In this document: positions 45,540 through 54,505 of the stretch, one piece after another
How the letters are laid out: each line of letters opens with the position of its first letter
How positions within the stretch are numbered: the first letter of the stretch is position 1
Origin: Lachnospiraceae bacterium
GTDB lineage: Bacteria > Bacillota > Clostridia > Lachnospirales > Lachnospiraceae
Direction of reading: 5' to 3'
Assembly (NCBI GenBank): GCA_017387565.1
Contig: JAFOEY010000052.1
Coordinates: 1-64,000, forward strand
Length of the DNA stretch: 64,000 nucleotides
Program-made: the position numbers and the translations under genes
Notes under the pieces: model-generated
What the model was told of the DNA's origin: nothing
Database searches by the model: none
Seen by the model: only the letters and a program-made list of their open reading frames with translations

Positions 45540-45899
45540 TTATTTATTTTTTACCTTATTCTTATATTTATCCAATGCCTCTTCCATTTTTTTATTTTCT
45601 GCCTCTTCCCGCATTCTTCCAACAAAAACGCCGATGCAGGAGCAAACTGAAAATGATAATCGCAATGTATTTTTTTCCTTTTCTTCCGAAATAATGGCTG
45701 CCACAGATGTAATCGGAGCCATACCAATATACATGATAGCAAACAGCTTTGTAAAAAACAGTTCCGGCATTCCCTCAAGGGTAATCGCATTTTCCATAAT
45801 AACCGTCATAAGCGGAAATAGTATGAACTGTATTAAAATCGTCTTGTTTTTAATGGTATCTTTTAATTGTTTCTTGATGATAATCATAATATTTCGCAT
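45540..45899 (-). pseudogene. ABC-2 permease fragment with internal deletion
   Basis: 119 residues where about 240 are expected. The first 80 residues are the start of an ABC-2 permease (KKQLKDTIKNKTILIQFILF, then MAPITSVAAIISEEKEKNTL). After that the text changes to a single hydrophobic turn (FSVCSCIGVFVGRM) and a charged tail (KKMEEALDKYKNKVKNK) with no further membrane segments. Two helices cannot make a working channel. It starts at the base after the ATPase stop, so it was its partner. A further frameshift could be hidden in the same place. Confidence 0.6.
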
Positions 45900-46748
45900 T
45901 TATTCTTCCTCCCCAAAATCTCTTCCTGTTAATTCTAAAAATACAGTTTCCAATGTCGGTTCTGAGGAATGAATCGTTTCAATTTCTTCCGCCTGCAATA
46001 AGTCATAGATTTGCTTTGCAGATTCCTTTTCGTGAGACAACTCTAAATCTTCTCCACCGGATAAATGCAATATTATTTTTTTCTGATGATTATACTTTCT
46101 GCATATTTCTTTTGGTTTCCCATAGTCTACGATTTTGCCATCATTTAAAAGGGCTACCGTATCACACAAGACCGTTGCTTCTTCCATATTATGAGTAGTT
46201 AAAAAAATCGTACACCCTTCTTTTTTCTTTTCTAAAATAATTCGGTGTATCGCTCTCATAGACTGTGGATCGAGACCGCTGGTCGGCTCATCCAGAAAAA
46301 TAATCTTTGGTTTATGCATAAACACTCTCGCAAGCAAAAGTCGGGCACGCATACCCTTTGACAAATTTGCTGCCGAAAGCTTCGTGGAATCTGCCAGTCC
46401 TACCCGTTGCAATATTTCTTTAACCTTGCTATGCGGAATCCCATAGATATCAGCATATATTTTTAAATTATCGGCACATGACAGTCTCTCATATAAACCA
46501 AACTGATCCATCATGATTCCGATTTGCTTTTTATCTTCTCCGGTTAAATCTCCGACCTCTTTATCTAAAATTCTGACTGCTCCTTTGTCAAAAGAAAGCT
46601 GTCCTGTCAGAATTTTGATAATGGTCGTTTTTCCGGCTCCGGATGGTCCGAGCAATCCAAATATTTCTCCATCCGGAATCGTAAAATCAATCCCATTTAA
46701 AACAGTTTTCGTATCATAACTTTTATAGATATTTTGGCACTGTATCAT
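45900..46748 (-). CDS. ABC transporter ATP-binding protein
   Basis: 282 residues. Walker A GPSGAGKTT (about 36-44), signature LSKGMRARLL, Walker B IIFLDEPTSGLD and the switch histidine in TTHNME. The class matches bacteriocin or antimicrobial-peptide exporters and self-immunity transporters. The downstream permease gene is broken, so the complex may be inactive or the ATPase may serve another permease. Two direct repeats of a LytTR-like type lie upstream. Confidence 0.9.
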   Translation of the reverse strand: MIQCQNIYKSYDTKTVLNGIDFTIPDGEIFGLLGPSGAGKTTIIKILTGQLSFDKGAVRILDKEVGDLTGEDKKQIGIMMDQFGLYERLSCADNLKIYADIYGIPHSKVKEILQRVGLADSTKLSAANLSKGMRARLLLARVFMHKPKIIFLDEPTSGLDPQSMRAIHRIILEKKKEGCTIFLTTHNMEEATVLCDTVALLNDGKIVDYGKPKEICRKYNHQKKIILHLSGGEDLELSHEKESAKQIYDLLQAEEIETIHSSEPTLETVFLELTGRDFGEEE

Positions 46749-46819
46749 GTTTTTTCTCCTTTTGATGTATTGGATACTCTGAAAGTATCAAAACATGCAA
46801 AAAGAAACAATACACCGAA

Positions 46820-46852
46820 ACATAAGTTGCCAAAATCACTACATAAGTTGCC
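46820..46852. promoter_or_regulatory. Two direct repeats upstream of the ABC ATPase gene, LytTR-like
   Basis: ACATAAGTTGCC occurs at 46820 and 46841, exactly 21 bp apart, i.e. two helical turns on one face, the arrangement bound by LytTR-domain regulators. A dyad GATACT-CTGAA-AGTATC lies at 46773-46789. LytTR/DUF3021 genes often belong to such transporter operons, but none is found here. Confidence 0.6.
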
Positions 46853-46874
46853 GAATTTACATTCTAGCTTTCTG

Positions 46875-47777
46875 TTATCTGTTTTTAATTTCAATACGAT
46901 CCAGAATACCTTGTACACTCACATTTTGGTGTGTCAAATACATTCTAGTAACATCTTCAATAAAGCCTCTGTCTGATTTCGTTTTTTTCCGTATCTTGTC
47001 AATGGGATATCCTCTGTCTATGTACTTCATAATTCTTTGCACCAGAGCGTAGCGTTCTTTTTGCTCTTTATCTGTTATGCCTTTATCTGCTTTATTTTTA
47101 TCTGTTATTTCGGTGCCGTTTCTGATTATGCCATTCCCATTTTGTACAATTCTTTTATTTTCATCGTCCATATCATAATCTGTAGAAGCATCCATGACAG
47201 CCGCTTTCGCATGCCCATAGTAAATCTTTTTCGGATTACGCTCTAATAGCAGTTCCCAACTCTTTGCAATCTGTGTCCCTTTGTGCATTTCCAACTCATA
47301 GAGTGGATTCAAATCTCCTACCAAAAGCACACCTTCATCCAGCCATAACGATATACTGTCATCACTGTGTCCGGGCGTATATAGAATTTCTCCATCAACG
47401 CCGATTTTTCTCAAAAAGTCTCTGCTTTCGGCGATTGTAATCAACTGTACTTTACTATCATCAATCGGTTTAAATTTTTTTCTTTTATCTTTTGCAAATA
47501 CAGAATCCGAACTATGAATAAACGCCTCTTGCACATCCACCACAACAATGGTAATCCCCAAATCCGCAATTTCCTGTGCTATTCCCATGTGGTCCGGATG
47601 AAAATGAGAAATAAACAAATATTTGATATCCTGTGCACGGATTTCTTTTTCACCCAATTCTTTGCAAAACAGTAGAAATGTCCCGGCCCAATCGGTATCA
47701 AAAAGAATATATCCGTCATTTCCCTTTATCAGATATGTATTTGTATTTGAATATTTTAATTCTGTTATCATATGCAA
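46875..47777 (-). CDS. Metallo-beta-lactamase-fold hydrolase with C-terminal extension
   Basis: 300 residues. The metal motif is LFISHFHPDHMG, then YTPGHSDDSISLW and LLVGD, and YYGHAK. About 90 residues after the fold are lysine-rich (GTEITDKNKADKGITDKEQK) and then helical (YALVQRIMKYIDRGYPIDKI), ending in a possible DNA- or RNA-contacting helix. Substrate unknown. The lipoprotein gene ends 3 bp upstream of the start, so they are translationally linked. Confidence 0.85.
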   Translation of the reverse strand: MHMITELKYSNTNTYLIKGNDGYILFDTDWAGTFLLFCKELGEKEIRAQDIKYLFISHFHPDHMGIAQEIADLGITIVVVDVQEAFIHSSDSVFAKDKRKKFKPIDDSKVQLITIAESRDFLRKIGVDGEILYTPGHSDDSISLWLDEGVLLVGDLNPLYELEMHKGTQIAKSWELLLERNPKKIYYGHAKAAVMDASTDYDMDDENKRIVQNGNGIIRNGTEITDKNKADKGITDKEQKERYALVQRIMKYIDRGYPIDKIRKKTKSDRGFIEDVTRMYLTHQNVSVQGILDRIEIKNR

Positions 47778-47779
47778 AC

Positions 47780-48583
47780 TTATTCCAATTCTGCGCCTTC
47801 TTCTTCGTAGCAGGTCAAATCCAGAATATCCGGATTCGAAGCATCAAGCCTGCCGTTTTCCAAAGATAAAGCAGGATGATATATCATTTCTTCATGATCA
47901 CCGGTTACGGATATTTCTAAATTGGAAACAATGTCACTTTCATTTCCACGAACCATGATTACTTCTCCGGGTTTTCCCTCATACAAAAGCTTTCCTCTTT
48001 TGGGCATACCGTCATCGGTATTGTCTCCCCACACCTGTTCAAAAACCGATATTTCATCATCTTCACAGGCCGGTATCAGTAAATAGACTTCTTCTCCCGG
48101 TTGCTCGATATAGGGACATTGTTCAAGCTCACGCATAAATTCATACTCATAATAAAACTCACCGGCACCCTGTAGCACATTTTCTTTTGTACTCTCAGAA
48201 TATTCTCCTTCCCATCCAAGGAAAAATACCCCAAGTATTACCTGATCCGTTTTTAAATCCTGCTGCAAAGCAACCAAGGATTCTTTTGCAGTTTCACTCC
48301 AGTTATTGGGATCTTCTCTGTCGCTCTCTTCTTTTTCCGATTCTTCTGATATTTGATTATCTATATCTGATTCTTCATTCTGATTATCCATAGCTAACTG
48401 TTCATCTGTTTGTTGTTCTTTGGTGTTATCTGCTTCTGTTTCAGCTGTATTGTCTGCTTCGGCTGTGTTTTCGCCACCTTGTGTCTTGCCTGTGCATCCT
48501 GCCAGCATTAACAACATTAGCATCATTGAGATTATAGCGCATTTGATTAACATAACTTTTATTTCTCGTTTCATATTTCCCAT
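47780..48583 (-). CDS. Lipoprotein, function unknown
   Basis: 267 residues with a type II signal (basic start, hydrophobic 11-27, lipobox LAGC). A long acidic, Glu/Asp-rich linker (about 35-95) precedes a folded domain with WSETAKESLVALQQDLKTDQ and GVFFLGWEGE. No named family recognised. An ATG three codons on is an alternative start. It should be tethered outside the cell; its neighbour is a cytosolic hydrolase, so their relation is unclear. Confidence 0.75.
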   Translation of the reverse strand: MGNMKREIKVMLIKCAIISMMLMLLMLAGCTGKTQGGENTAEADNTAETEADNTKEQQTDEQLAMDNQNEESDIDNQISEESEKEESDREDPNNWSETAKESLVALQQDLKTDQVILGVFFLGWEGEYSESTKENVLQGAGEFYYEYEFMRELEQCPYIEQPGEEVYLLIPACEDDEISVFEQVWGDNTDDGMPKRGKLLYEGKPGEVIMVRGNESDIVSNLEISVTGDHEEMIYHPALSLENGRLDASNPDILDLTCYEEEGAELE

Positions 48584-48611
48584 ATCCTGTTCACTTTATT
48601 TTTCAAGTTTT

Positions 48612-48735
48612 GGGCCTACCACTGCTTGCTTCTTGTCTGCCCAAAACGGCTTGCTTTCACGCTCTGGGCCTACCACCACTCGCATCTCGTCAGCCCAAAT
48701 CGACTTCTTTTCATACTTTGGGCTTACAAGAATTA
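48612..48735. repeat. Two and a bit tandem copies of a 54-bp unit
   Basis: GGGCCTACCACTGCTTGCTT and GGGCCTACCACCACTCGCAT start at 48612 and 48666; a third start, GGGCTTACAAG, is at 48720. Each unit also holds TTTGGGC...GCCCAAA in inverted order, so each can form a hairpin. It leads straight into palindrome C. Confidence 0.75.
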
Positions 48736-48738
48736 TCA

Positions 48739-48833
48739 TCGCATATGCTACGGCATATGTAAACAAAAAGAAATGCCCGGTTTCAACTTTATAGACAAAG
48801 TCTAAGTTTTGAAACCAGACATATAATAGTTTC
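48739..48833. repeat. Palindrome C, family 1 core only
   Basis: CGGCATATGTAAACAAAAAG, AAATGCCCGGTTTCAACTTT, AAGTCTAAGTTTTGAAACCA match the cores of A and B almost base for base. The outer palindromic arms seen in those copies are missing. It lies between the lipoprotein and CobW genes. Confidence 0.8.
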
Positions 48834-48874
48834 TATATCATTTCTTTTTTGGTCATCTTGAACCCAATAAAATA

Positions 48875-49810
48875 CTAAACAAATGAAATCACTTCATTTT
48901 TGGGTTTCACTGTTTTTTCTACGCTGACTGCATGGAGCACAGGACCTTCTTTTCCATAATCCTCAAAATACTCAATTGCAACCTTTGCTGTAATCTTAAT
49001 CCAGCTCTTCTGCTCAAGTTCAATTTCCTTATCATATTTGCAGGCATAACCTAAAAATGCCATATCATCTGCACAACAGGTCATTGCCATACGACCCGGG
49101 ACAAAGTAACCTTTGGGGAATTTCGGTGGATGCAATACATTCGCCACAAATTGAATAGTTTTCCCTTCATATCTTTCCATATTATCCAAAATATCAATGT
49201 ACCAAAAGCCATATCCCGTATCATCCAGAATAATTGGATCGGTATTCAAGTCATAAGGCAAATCCTCTTCCAATGTCACATTCATTTCCCCAGTGGCATT
49301 TTCAAAAATAATTTCGGCCTGCTGATTAAGCGCTTTAATATTTCTCTTATATCCGGCAATTTTATCTTCCATGCCGTCACAACGATTCATAATAATCAGT
49401 TCTGAACCTCTGATCTGATCTGCCACAAGCGATTTCATATTGGTAAAATAGTTTGCAAACGTCTGACCATTGATCATAGTAATCTGCTGCTCCATTTTCC
49501 AATGCCAGGGAAATTTCACATTTTTCAAACTCCACATACCATTAAATTCAATGATAATACGACCTGGCTTATGCTTCTTTTCCAAGGCAATGAGGTTTTG
49601 GGATGTAAAATCTTCTTCATCCTCTATGACCTCCATGATTGTACGGCTCTTTTTCAAAAGTCCGCTGTCATATTCATTTTCGCCTTCCTCACATACAATC
49701 AGAAGTGTATTCTTTCTACTTTGAAAATAAGGCTGACTTATGGTATACGTAATAAATTCCGTTTTTCCACTATCCAAAAAACCATTAATTATATAAACAG
49801 GAATCATCAT
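48875..49810 (-). CDS. CobW-like GTPase fused to a TIGR03943-like domain
   Basis: 311 residues. The first 190 resemble the G3E P-loop GTPase: NGFLDSGKTEFI (Walker A), EFNGMWSL, and NRCDG (guanine contact, NKxD-like). The metal-binding CxCC is missing and is CEEGENEY. The C-terminal 120 residues (DDTGYGFWYIDILDNMERYE, GYFVPGRMAMTCCADDM) match the TIGR03943/DUF1980 partner protein as I recall it. Such fusions pair with metal homeostasis GTPases, like the one encoded 57 bp upstream. Two start ATGs are adjacent (49810, 49807). Confidence 0.82.
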   Translation of the reverse strand: MMIPVYIINGFLDSGKTEFITYTISQPYFQSRKNTLLIVCEEGENEYDSGLLKKSRTIMEVIEDEEDFTSQNLIALEKKHKPGRIIIEFNGMWSLKNVKFPWHWKMEQQITMINGQTFANYFTNMKSLVADQIRGSELIIMNRCDGMEDKIAGYKRNIKALNQQAEIIFENATGEMNVTLEEDLPYDLNTDPIILDDTGYGFWYIDILDNMERYEGKTIQFVANVLHPPKFPKGYFVPGRMAMTCCADDMAFLGYACKYDKEIELEQKSWIKITAKVAIEYFEDYGKEGPVLHAVSVEKTVKPKNEVISFV

Positions 49811-49866
49811 TCTTCTCCTCTGATACTTACCAGGCTTTACTCTCCAAAACCTTTTAAAAATTCATC

Positions 49867-51051
49867 TTATGCACCAAATAATTCACGAATGGCTTTCTCA
49901 TTAATCTTGGAACCGATGACACAAATCTTACCGGTTGTCTCTGCACTTCCATCTCTGATTTCGCTCTCACCCGGAACATGATCAAAATGAATGAAACTGT
50001 CACCGTCTGTCGGAACCATTCCTTTTGCACGAAGAATCATGCCGTACTTGTCGCCATCTTCCAACGCATCCAGACATGCCTGTATTTGTTCCCTTGTAAA
50101 TTTGCTGGACGTTTCAATACCGACACTGGCAAAAACTTCATCTGCATGATGATGGTGATGATCATGCTCATGGTCATGATCGTGACAGCCACATGTGCAA
50201 TCCGGTCCATGATCGTGATGGTCGTGATCATGGTGGTCGTGATCGTGGTCATGGTGGTCATGATCGTGGTCATGGTCATGATGATCGTGGTCATGGTCGT
50301 GGTCGTCGTGTTCATGATGTTCGTGGTCATGGTCATCATGGTCGTGATCATGACAACCGCATGTGCAGTCCGGTCCATGGTCATGGTCGTGATGCTCATG
50401 ATCATGTTCATACGCTTCCATAACTTCCTTCATGAGTTCAGCTTCTAAATCTTTTGCATTTTCTATGGTTTCTAATATTTTAATACCTTCCAACTTATCC
50501 CAAGGTGTTGTAATGATGGATGCTTTGGCATTGTGCTCACGAATTAATGCTACACATGCATTAATTTTTTCATCACTCATCTCACCTGTACGGCTCAAAA
50601 TAATCGTTCCTGCATGTTCAATCTGGTTAGCAAAAAATTCACCAAAGTTTTTCAGGTATGTCTTGCATTTTTTTGCATCAACAACTGCAACCGCACTGTT
50701 TAAATGAACACCTTCATCTGCTGTTGCTCCTTCTACCGCGCGCATGACATCAGATAATTTTCCTACGCCTGAGGGCTCAATTAAAATACGATCCGGATGA
50801 TATTGATTCAACACCTCTTTTAACGCAGTACCAAAATCACCGACCAAAGAACAGCAGATACATCCCGAATTCATTTCCGTAATATTAATTCCGGCATCCT
50901 TTAAAAATCCACCGTCAATACCGATTTCACCAAATTCGTTTTCGATTAATACAACCTGCTCTCCTTTTAATGCCTCATTCAGCATTTTTTTGATAAGCGT
51001 TGTTTTTCCGGCTCCCAAGAAACCGGATACAATATCAATTTTTGTTGCCAT
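49867..51051 (-). CDS. G3E GTPase with a long His-rich metal-binding region
   Basis: 394 residues. GFLGAGKTTL (Walker A, 10-19), the CXCC metal motif NSGCICCSL (C64, C66, C67) and SRTGEM are those of the CobW/YeiR/ZNG1 metallochaperone group. Residues 216-302 are almost wholly His and Asp, with two exact copies of GPDCTCGCHDHDH at 226 and 282. The C-terminal CobW_C domain follows (VPTDGDSFIHFDHVPGE). It is expected to insert or sequester zinc, cobalt or nickel. The His stretch is built on a GAT/CAC-type codon repeat, a sign of expansion. Confidence 0.93.
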   Translation of the reverse strand: MATKIDIVSGFLGAGKTTLIKKMLNEALKGEQVVLIENEFGEIGIDGGFLKDAGINITEMNSGCICCSLVGDFGTALKEVLNQYHPDRILIEPSGVGKLSDVMRAVEGATADEGVHLNSAVAVVDAKKCKTYLKNFGEFFANQIEHAGTIILSRTGEMSDEKINACVALIREHNAKASIITTPWDKLEGIKILETIENAKDLEAELMKEVMEAYEHDHEHHDHDHGPDCTCGCHDHDHDDHDHEHHEHDDHDHDHDHHDHDHDHDHHDHDHDHHDHDHHDHGPDCTCGCHDHDHEHDHHHHHADEVFASVGIETSSKFTREQIQACLDALEDGDKYGMILRAKGMVPTDGDSFIHFDHVPGESEIRDGSAETTGKICVIGSKINEKAIRELFGA

Positions 51052-51086
51052 TTATATCACCTTTCCTTATTAAACAATGAAGATTT

Positions 51087-51136
51087 TAGCAAAACATCTT
51101 GTAACAAAAATCATTTGCAACAAGATGATTTCGCTA
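51087..51136. promoter_or_regulatory. Leader hairpin and extended -10 upstream of the metallochaperone gene
   Basis: TAGCAAAACATCTTGTAAC pairs with CAACAAGATGATTTCGCTA, about 16 of 19 bp. On the minus strand an extended -10 (TGC TATACT, 51145-51153) lies just upstream, so the hairpin would start the mRNA or act as an operator. It does not match the usual Zur box that I know. Confidence 0.5.
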
Positions 51137-51207
51137 ACTGTATTAGTATAGCACAAATTAAAAAGAATAGTTTCATTTTACAAAAATTTTATTTCTGCCG
51201 TTTTCAT

Positions 51208-51960
51208 CTATTTTATCACCAATTCCACAGGGCAATGATCCGAACCTTCGATGGAAGTATGAATATCTGCGCTAACCAGTCGATCTTTGAGACTTTCCGA
51301 AACCACAAAATAGTCGATACGCCATCCGGCATTCTTTTCCCTTGCATGGAAACGGTAAGACCACCAGGAATAAATATCCGTCTTATCCGGATAGAAATAA
51401 CGATATGTATCAATCATTCCCGAAGCAAGTACACGAGAAAATGCGGCTCTTTCTTCATCCGTAAAACCGGCATTATGATGATTTGTTTTCGGATTCTTTA
51501 AATCGATCTCGTTGTGTGCCACGTTTAAATCCCCTGCATAAATCACAGGTTTTGTTTCTTCTAATTTTTTAACATATGCAAGGAAGTCCTTTTCCCATTC
51601 CATCCGATAATCCAGTCTGGCCAGCTCATTCTGGGAATTCGGAACATAAACGGTGATAAAAAAGAAATCCTCAAACTCCGCCGTAATGACACGTCCTTCA
51701 TGATCATGCACATCCACACCAATTCCGTAAGTTACATTCAGTGGCTCTTTCTTTGTAAAAAGAGCGGTTCCGGAATAGCCTTTTTTGTCAGCATAATTGT
51801 AGTACTGATAATATCCCGGCAAATCTAAATCAAGCTGACCTGCCTGCATTTTTGTTTCCTGTAAGCAAAAAATATCCGCATCCAGTTTCTGAAAAATCTC
51901 CAAAAATCCCTTTCCCACACATGCTCTTAAGCCATTTACATTCCATGATATCAATTTCAT
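51208..51960 (-). CDS. exoA: Exodeoxyribonuclease III
   Basis: 250 residues from ATG at 51960 (AAGGAAA upstream). [33 protein letters not shown], and the C-terminal [10 protein letters not shown] contain the catalytic Asn, Glu, Asp and His of the EEP superfamily ExoA/XthA. It repairs abasic sites and 3' blocks. It has no linked partner; the Fic gene ends 55 bp upstream. Confidence 0.95.
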   Translation of the reverse strand: MKLISWNVNGLRACVGKGFLEIFQKLDADIFCLQETKMQAGQLDLDLPGYYQYYNYADKKGYSGTALFTKKEPLNVTYGIGVDVHDHEGRVITAEFEDFFFITVYVPNSQNELARLDYRMEWEKDFLAYVKKLEETKPVIYAGDLNVAHNEIDLKNPKTNHHNAGFTDEERAAFSRVLASGMIDTYRYFYPDKTDIYSWWSYRFHAREKNAGWRIDYFVVSESLKDRLVSADIHTSIEGSDHCPVELVIK

Positions 51961-52015
51961 CTTTTGTTTTCCTTTCCATCTTCTAATACTAAACACAAAA
52001 GTATACCAAACATAA

Positions 52016-53104
52016 CTATATTTCTACAAGCACTTTCCACTTACCATTTCTTTTACCATTTTCTCGTGCTATCAAACCTTTTTCCTGCATTTCAACAGTT
52101 CTTCGCTTAATAGTTCTCTCAGATTTACCAGACATTTCAGCAATTCTTTTCTGTGTTGCAGATGGTTCCTGTTTTAGAATATTTATAATTGCCAATTCTT
52201 CCAATGATAAATCTAAAGTGCCATTTTGGCACTTTGAAGCATTGATTTTGGCACTTTGAATTGCACTTTCATTGTCAAAATCAATATGCATATATCTGTT
52301 TTTCAATTCATGACCAGCATTCATCAAAAGATTTTCAAAAAACATTTCCAAAAAATCTGTAGTTGCATGTACACCATTCTGCCAATCATTATAATTTGCT
52401 CTTACTAAAGCATTTCTAAAATACCATGAGTTTTCTGCAAATGTTTCATTACTTACAGTAAATCCAAATGTCTTTAAATATTTGATTATAAATACTGCCG
52501 TTGATCTGGTATTTCCCTCACCAAATGGATGTATCTGCCATATTCCAGACGTAAATTTTGCAATATGTCTAACAGATTCCTCAATAGTTAATCCTTTGTA
52601 CGAAAAATTCTTTTCCTGAGAGAAATCATAATCCAAGGTATCCAGGATACTATCATAAGAAGCATACATTACTGTATCGCCTTTAAGTACCCATTCCTTT
52701 TTCGTAATATTATAATCACGAATCTTGCCTGCATGATCAAACACACCTTCAAACAACTTACGATGAATGTTCTGCCACTCCACAGGTGAAAACTGAAAAG
52801 TCTTTTCTCCAAGTAATTTTGCAATTCTTACAGAGACAATATCCGCTTCTTTCGTATCCTCTTCAATCTCATTTCTTTCTTTTCGTTCTTCATAATAACT
52901 ATGAATACGTTTATCTGCTTCTGTTATGCTAATCTTACCCTCAATATGGTCTTTAGCAGTTTCAATTAAGTACGCAGAAGGCTTAAGTCCATCTACATCT
53001 TGAAGTCCAATAGCAGTCTTCCATGCATTACTTTTATCGACTTTATCAGGCTCACCTTGGCGAATATATTCATTTAATTCTAATTCCCAGTTGTTTTCTG
53101 CCAT
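52016..53104 (-). CDS. Fic-family protein with C-terminal winged helix
   Basis: 362 residues from ATG at 53104 (AAAAGGAGGATATAC upstream). The Fic motif reads [11 protein letters not shown], where the last glycine or lysine before Arg is Thr, a variant seen in many clostridial members; the catalytic His is kept. The C-terminal 80 residues hold a winged helix ([20 protein letters not shown]) of the kind that binds DNA. Fic enzymes add AMP or other groups to protein targets. No toxin partner is adjacent. A dyad in the linker DNA is noted separately. Confidence 0.88.
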   Translation of the reverse strand: MAENNWELELNEYIRQGEPDKVDKSNAWKTAIGLQDVDGLKPSAYLIETAKDHIEGKISITEADKRIHSYYEERKERNEIEEDTKEADIVSVRIAKLLGEKTFQFSPVEWQNIHRKLFEGVFDHAGKIRDYNITKKEWVLKGDTVMYASYDSILDTLDYDFSQEKNFSYKGLTIEESVRHIAKFTSGIWQIHPFGEGNTRSTAVFIIKYLKTFGFTVSNETFAENSWYFRNALVRANYNDWQNGVHATTDFLEMFFENLLMNAGHELKNRYMHIDFDNESAIQSAKINASKCQNGTLDLSLEELAIINILKQEPSATQKRIAEMSGKSERTIKRRTVEMQEKGLIARENGKRNGKWKVLVEI

Positions 53105-53227
53105 GTATATCCTCCTTTTCAAATTCAACTATTTAACAGGAATATTCCACTTCAAATTCATTTTAACAAAGTCGATTTTCTCATACAGTGGTCTACCATT
53201 TAGATGAAATATAGTTGTACAGCGTAT

Positions 53228-54502
53228 TTAAGAATAATCAATTTTATATTTCCCACACTTGCCGGACATTCTGGCATCCAGAAATGCTTTTACATAGATG
53301 CCGTTTTCGCGGTAATCACATTCTAAAATCTGTGCATTCTGACGAAGCATGTTCAAATCACCGCCGGCATCATAAGGAAGCAAAAGTTCATATATTTCTC
53401 TGCTTATGAATAATTGTTTTTCAATCGCCAAAAGCAAATCTTCGATTCCAATTCCTTTGCCTGCTGCCAGAAATACTTTATTGTCCTTAACCTGCGGATA
53501 GGTAATATCTGAATTATGCATTGCAACCAAATCCATCTTATTATAAAGATAAAGCATAGGAATTTTTCCTGCTCCCAATTCTTCCAAAGTGTCTTTTGTC
53601 ACTTTCATATGTTCGCGATAATGCGGATCGGAAAAATCAATAACCTGTAAAAGTAAATCGGCATTTTTTACCTCTTCCAATGTTGAACGAAATGCCTGAA
53701 CCAGATTATGCGGAAGTTCATTGATGAACCCAACGGTATCAGATAATAAAAAGCTTTTTCCATCTTCACGATTTACTTTTCGAACCGTAGTCTCCAAAGT
53801 AGCAAACAACATATCTTTTTCCATGACCTGCTTTTCTTCTTCACTATCACAATAGGTCAGTAAAGCATTCATAACCGAAGACTTTCCGGCATTGGTATAT
53901 CCCACCAGACTGACTAGAGGAATTGCATTTTTTTGTCTGGCCTTTCTCTGGGTGTTTCGGTCTTTTTCAACTTGGGCAAGTTCTCTCCGAAGTGTAGCCA
54001 GCCTTTGCTCAATATGACGGCGGTCCAATTCCAATTTTTTCTCGCCGGCACCTTTATTACTCATTGCACCACTGGCACCACCCTGCCTGCTTAGGGCATC
54101 ATGCAGTCCAACCAGTCTTGGTAGGGCATATTGCAAAGCAGCCACATCAACCTGCAACTTTGCTTCCCTGGTACGAGCTCTTTTTGAAAAAATTTCCAAA
54201 ATCAAGGTTGTCCGATCCATAATCGGCATATGAAGTTTCTGCTGCAGATTTCTAAGCTGCATGGGGGAAAGCGCATTATCGAAAATAATCAGATCCGCAT
54301 CCACTTCCTCTGCCAGCATTTGGAGCTGTTCCACTTTTCCGGTTCCGATATAAAATGCTTTATTAACCGCCTGGGCATGCTGTGTCAGCTCGCCGACAAC
54401 TTCCAGCTCGCAAGCTATTGCTAACTCTTCTAATTCTTCCATAGAATGTGCAAAATCCCGATGTGTTCCTAAATCAAGACCTACTAAAATTGCTTTTTCC
54501 AT
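53228..54502 (-). CDS. hflX: Ribosome-associated GTPase HflX
   Basis: 424 residues: N-terminal HflX domain (LDLGTHRDFAHSMEEL, DLIIFDNALSPMQLRNLQ), the glycine-rich linker (RQGGASGAMSNKGAGEKKLE), then the GTPase with GYTNAGKSS, DTVGFI and NKMD. It splits stalled ribosomes after stress. A plain single copy; the DUF3298-like lipoprotein stop is 4 bp upstream, so they share a transcript. Confidence 0.95.
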   Translation of the reverse strand: MEKAILVGLDLGTHRDFAHSMEELEELAIACELEVVGELTQHAQAVNKAFYIGTGKVEQLQMLAEEVDADLIIFDNALSPMQLRNLQQKLHMPIMDRTTLILEIFSKRARTREAKLQVDVAALQYALPRLVGLHDALSRQGGASGAMSNKGAGEKKLELDRRHIEQRLATLRRELAQVEKDRNTQRKARQKNAIPLVSLVGYTNAGKSSVMNALLTYCDSEEEKQVMEKDMLFATLETTVRKVNREDGKSFLLSDTVGFINELPHNLVQAFRSTLEEVKNADLLLQVIDFSDPHYREHMKVTKDTLEELGAGKIPMLYLYNKMDLVAMHNSDITYPQVKDNKVFLAAGKGIGIEDLLLAIEKQLFISREIYELLLPYDAGGDLNMLRQNAQILECDYRENGIYVKAFLDARMSGKCGKYKIDYS

Positions 54503-54505
54503 AAA

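Noticed and set aside
49978..50448. Met/Val-rich frames opposite the His-rich region
   Set aside because: Shadows of the CAY/GAY codon tract of the metallochaperone gene.
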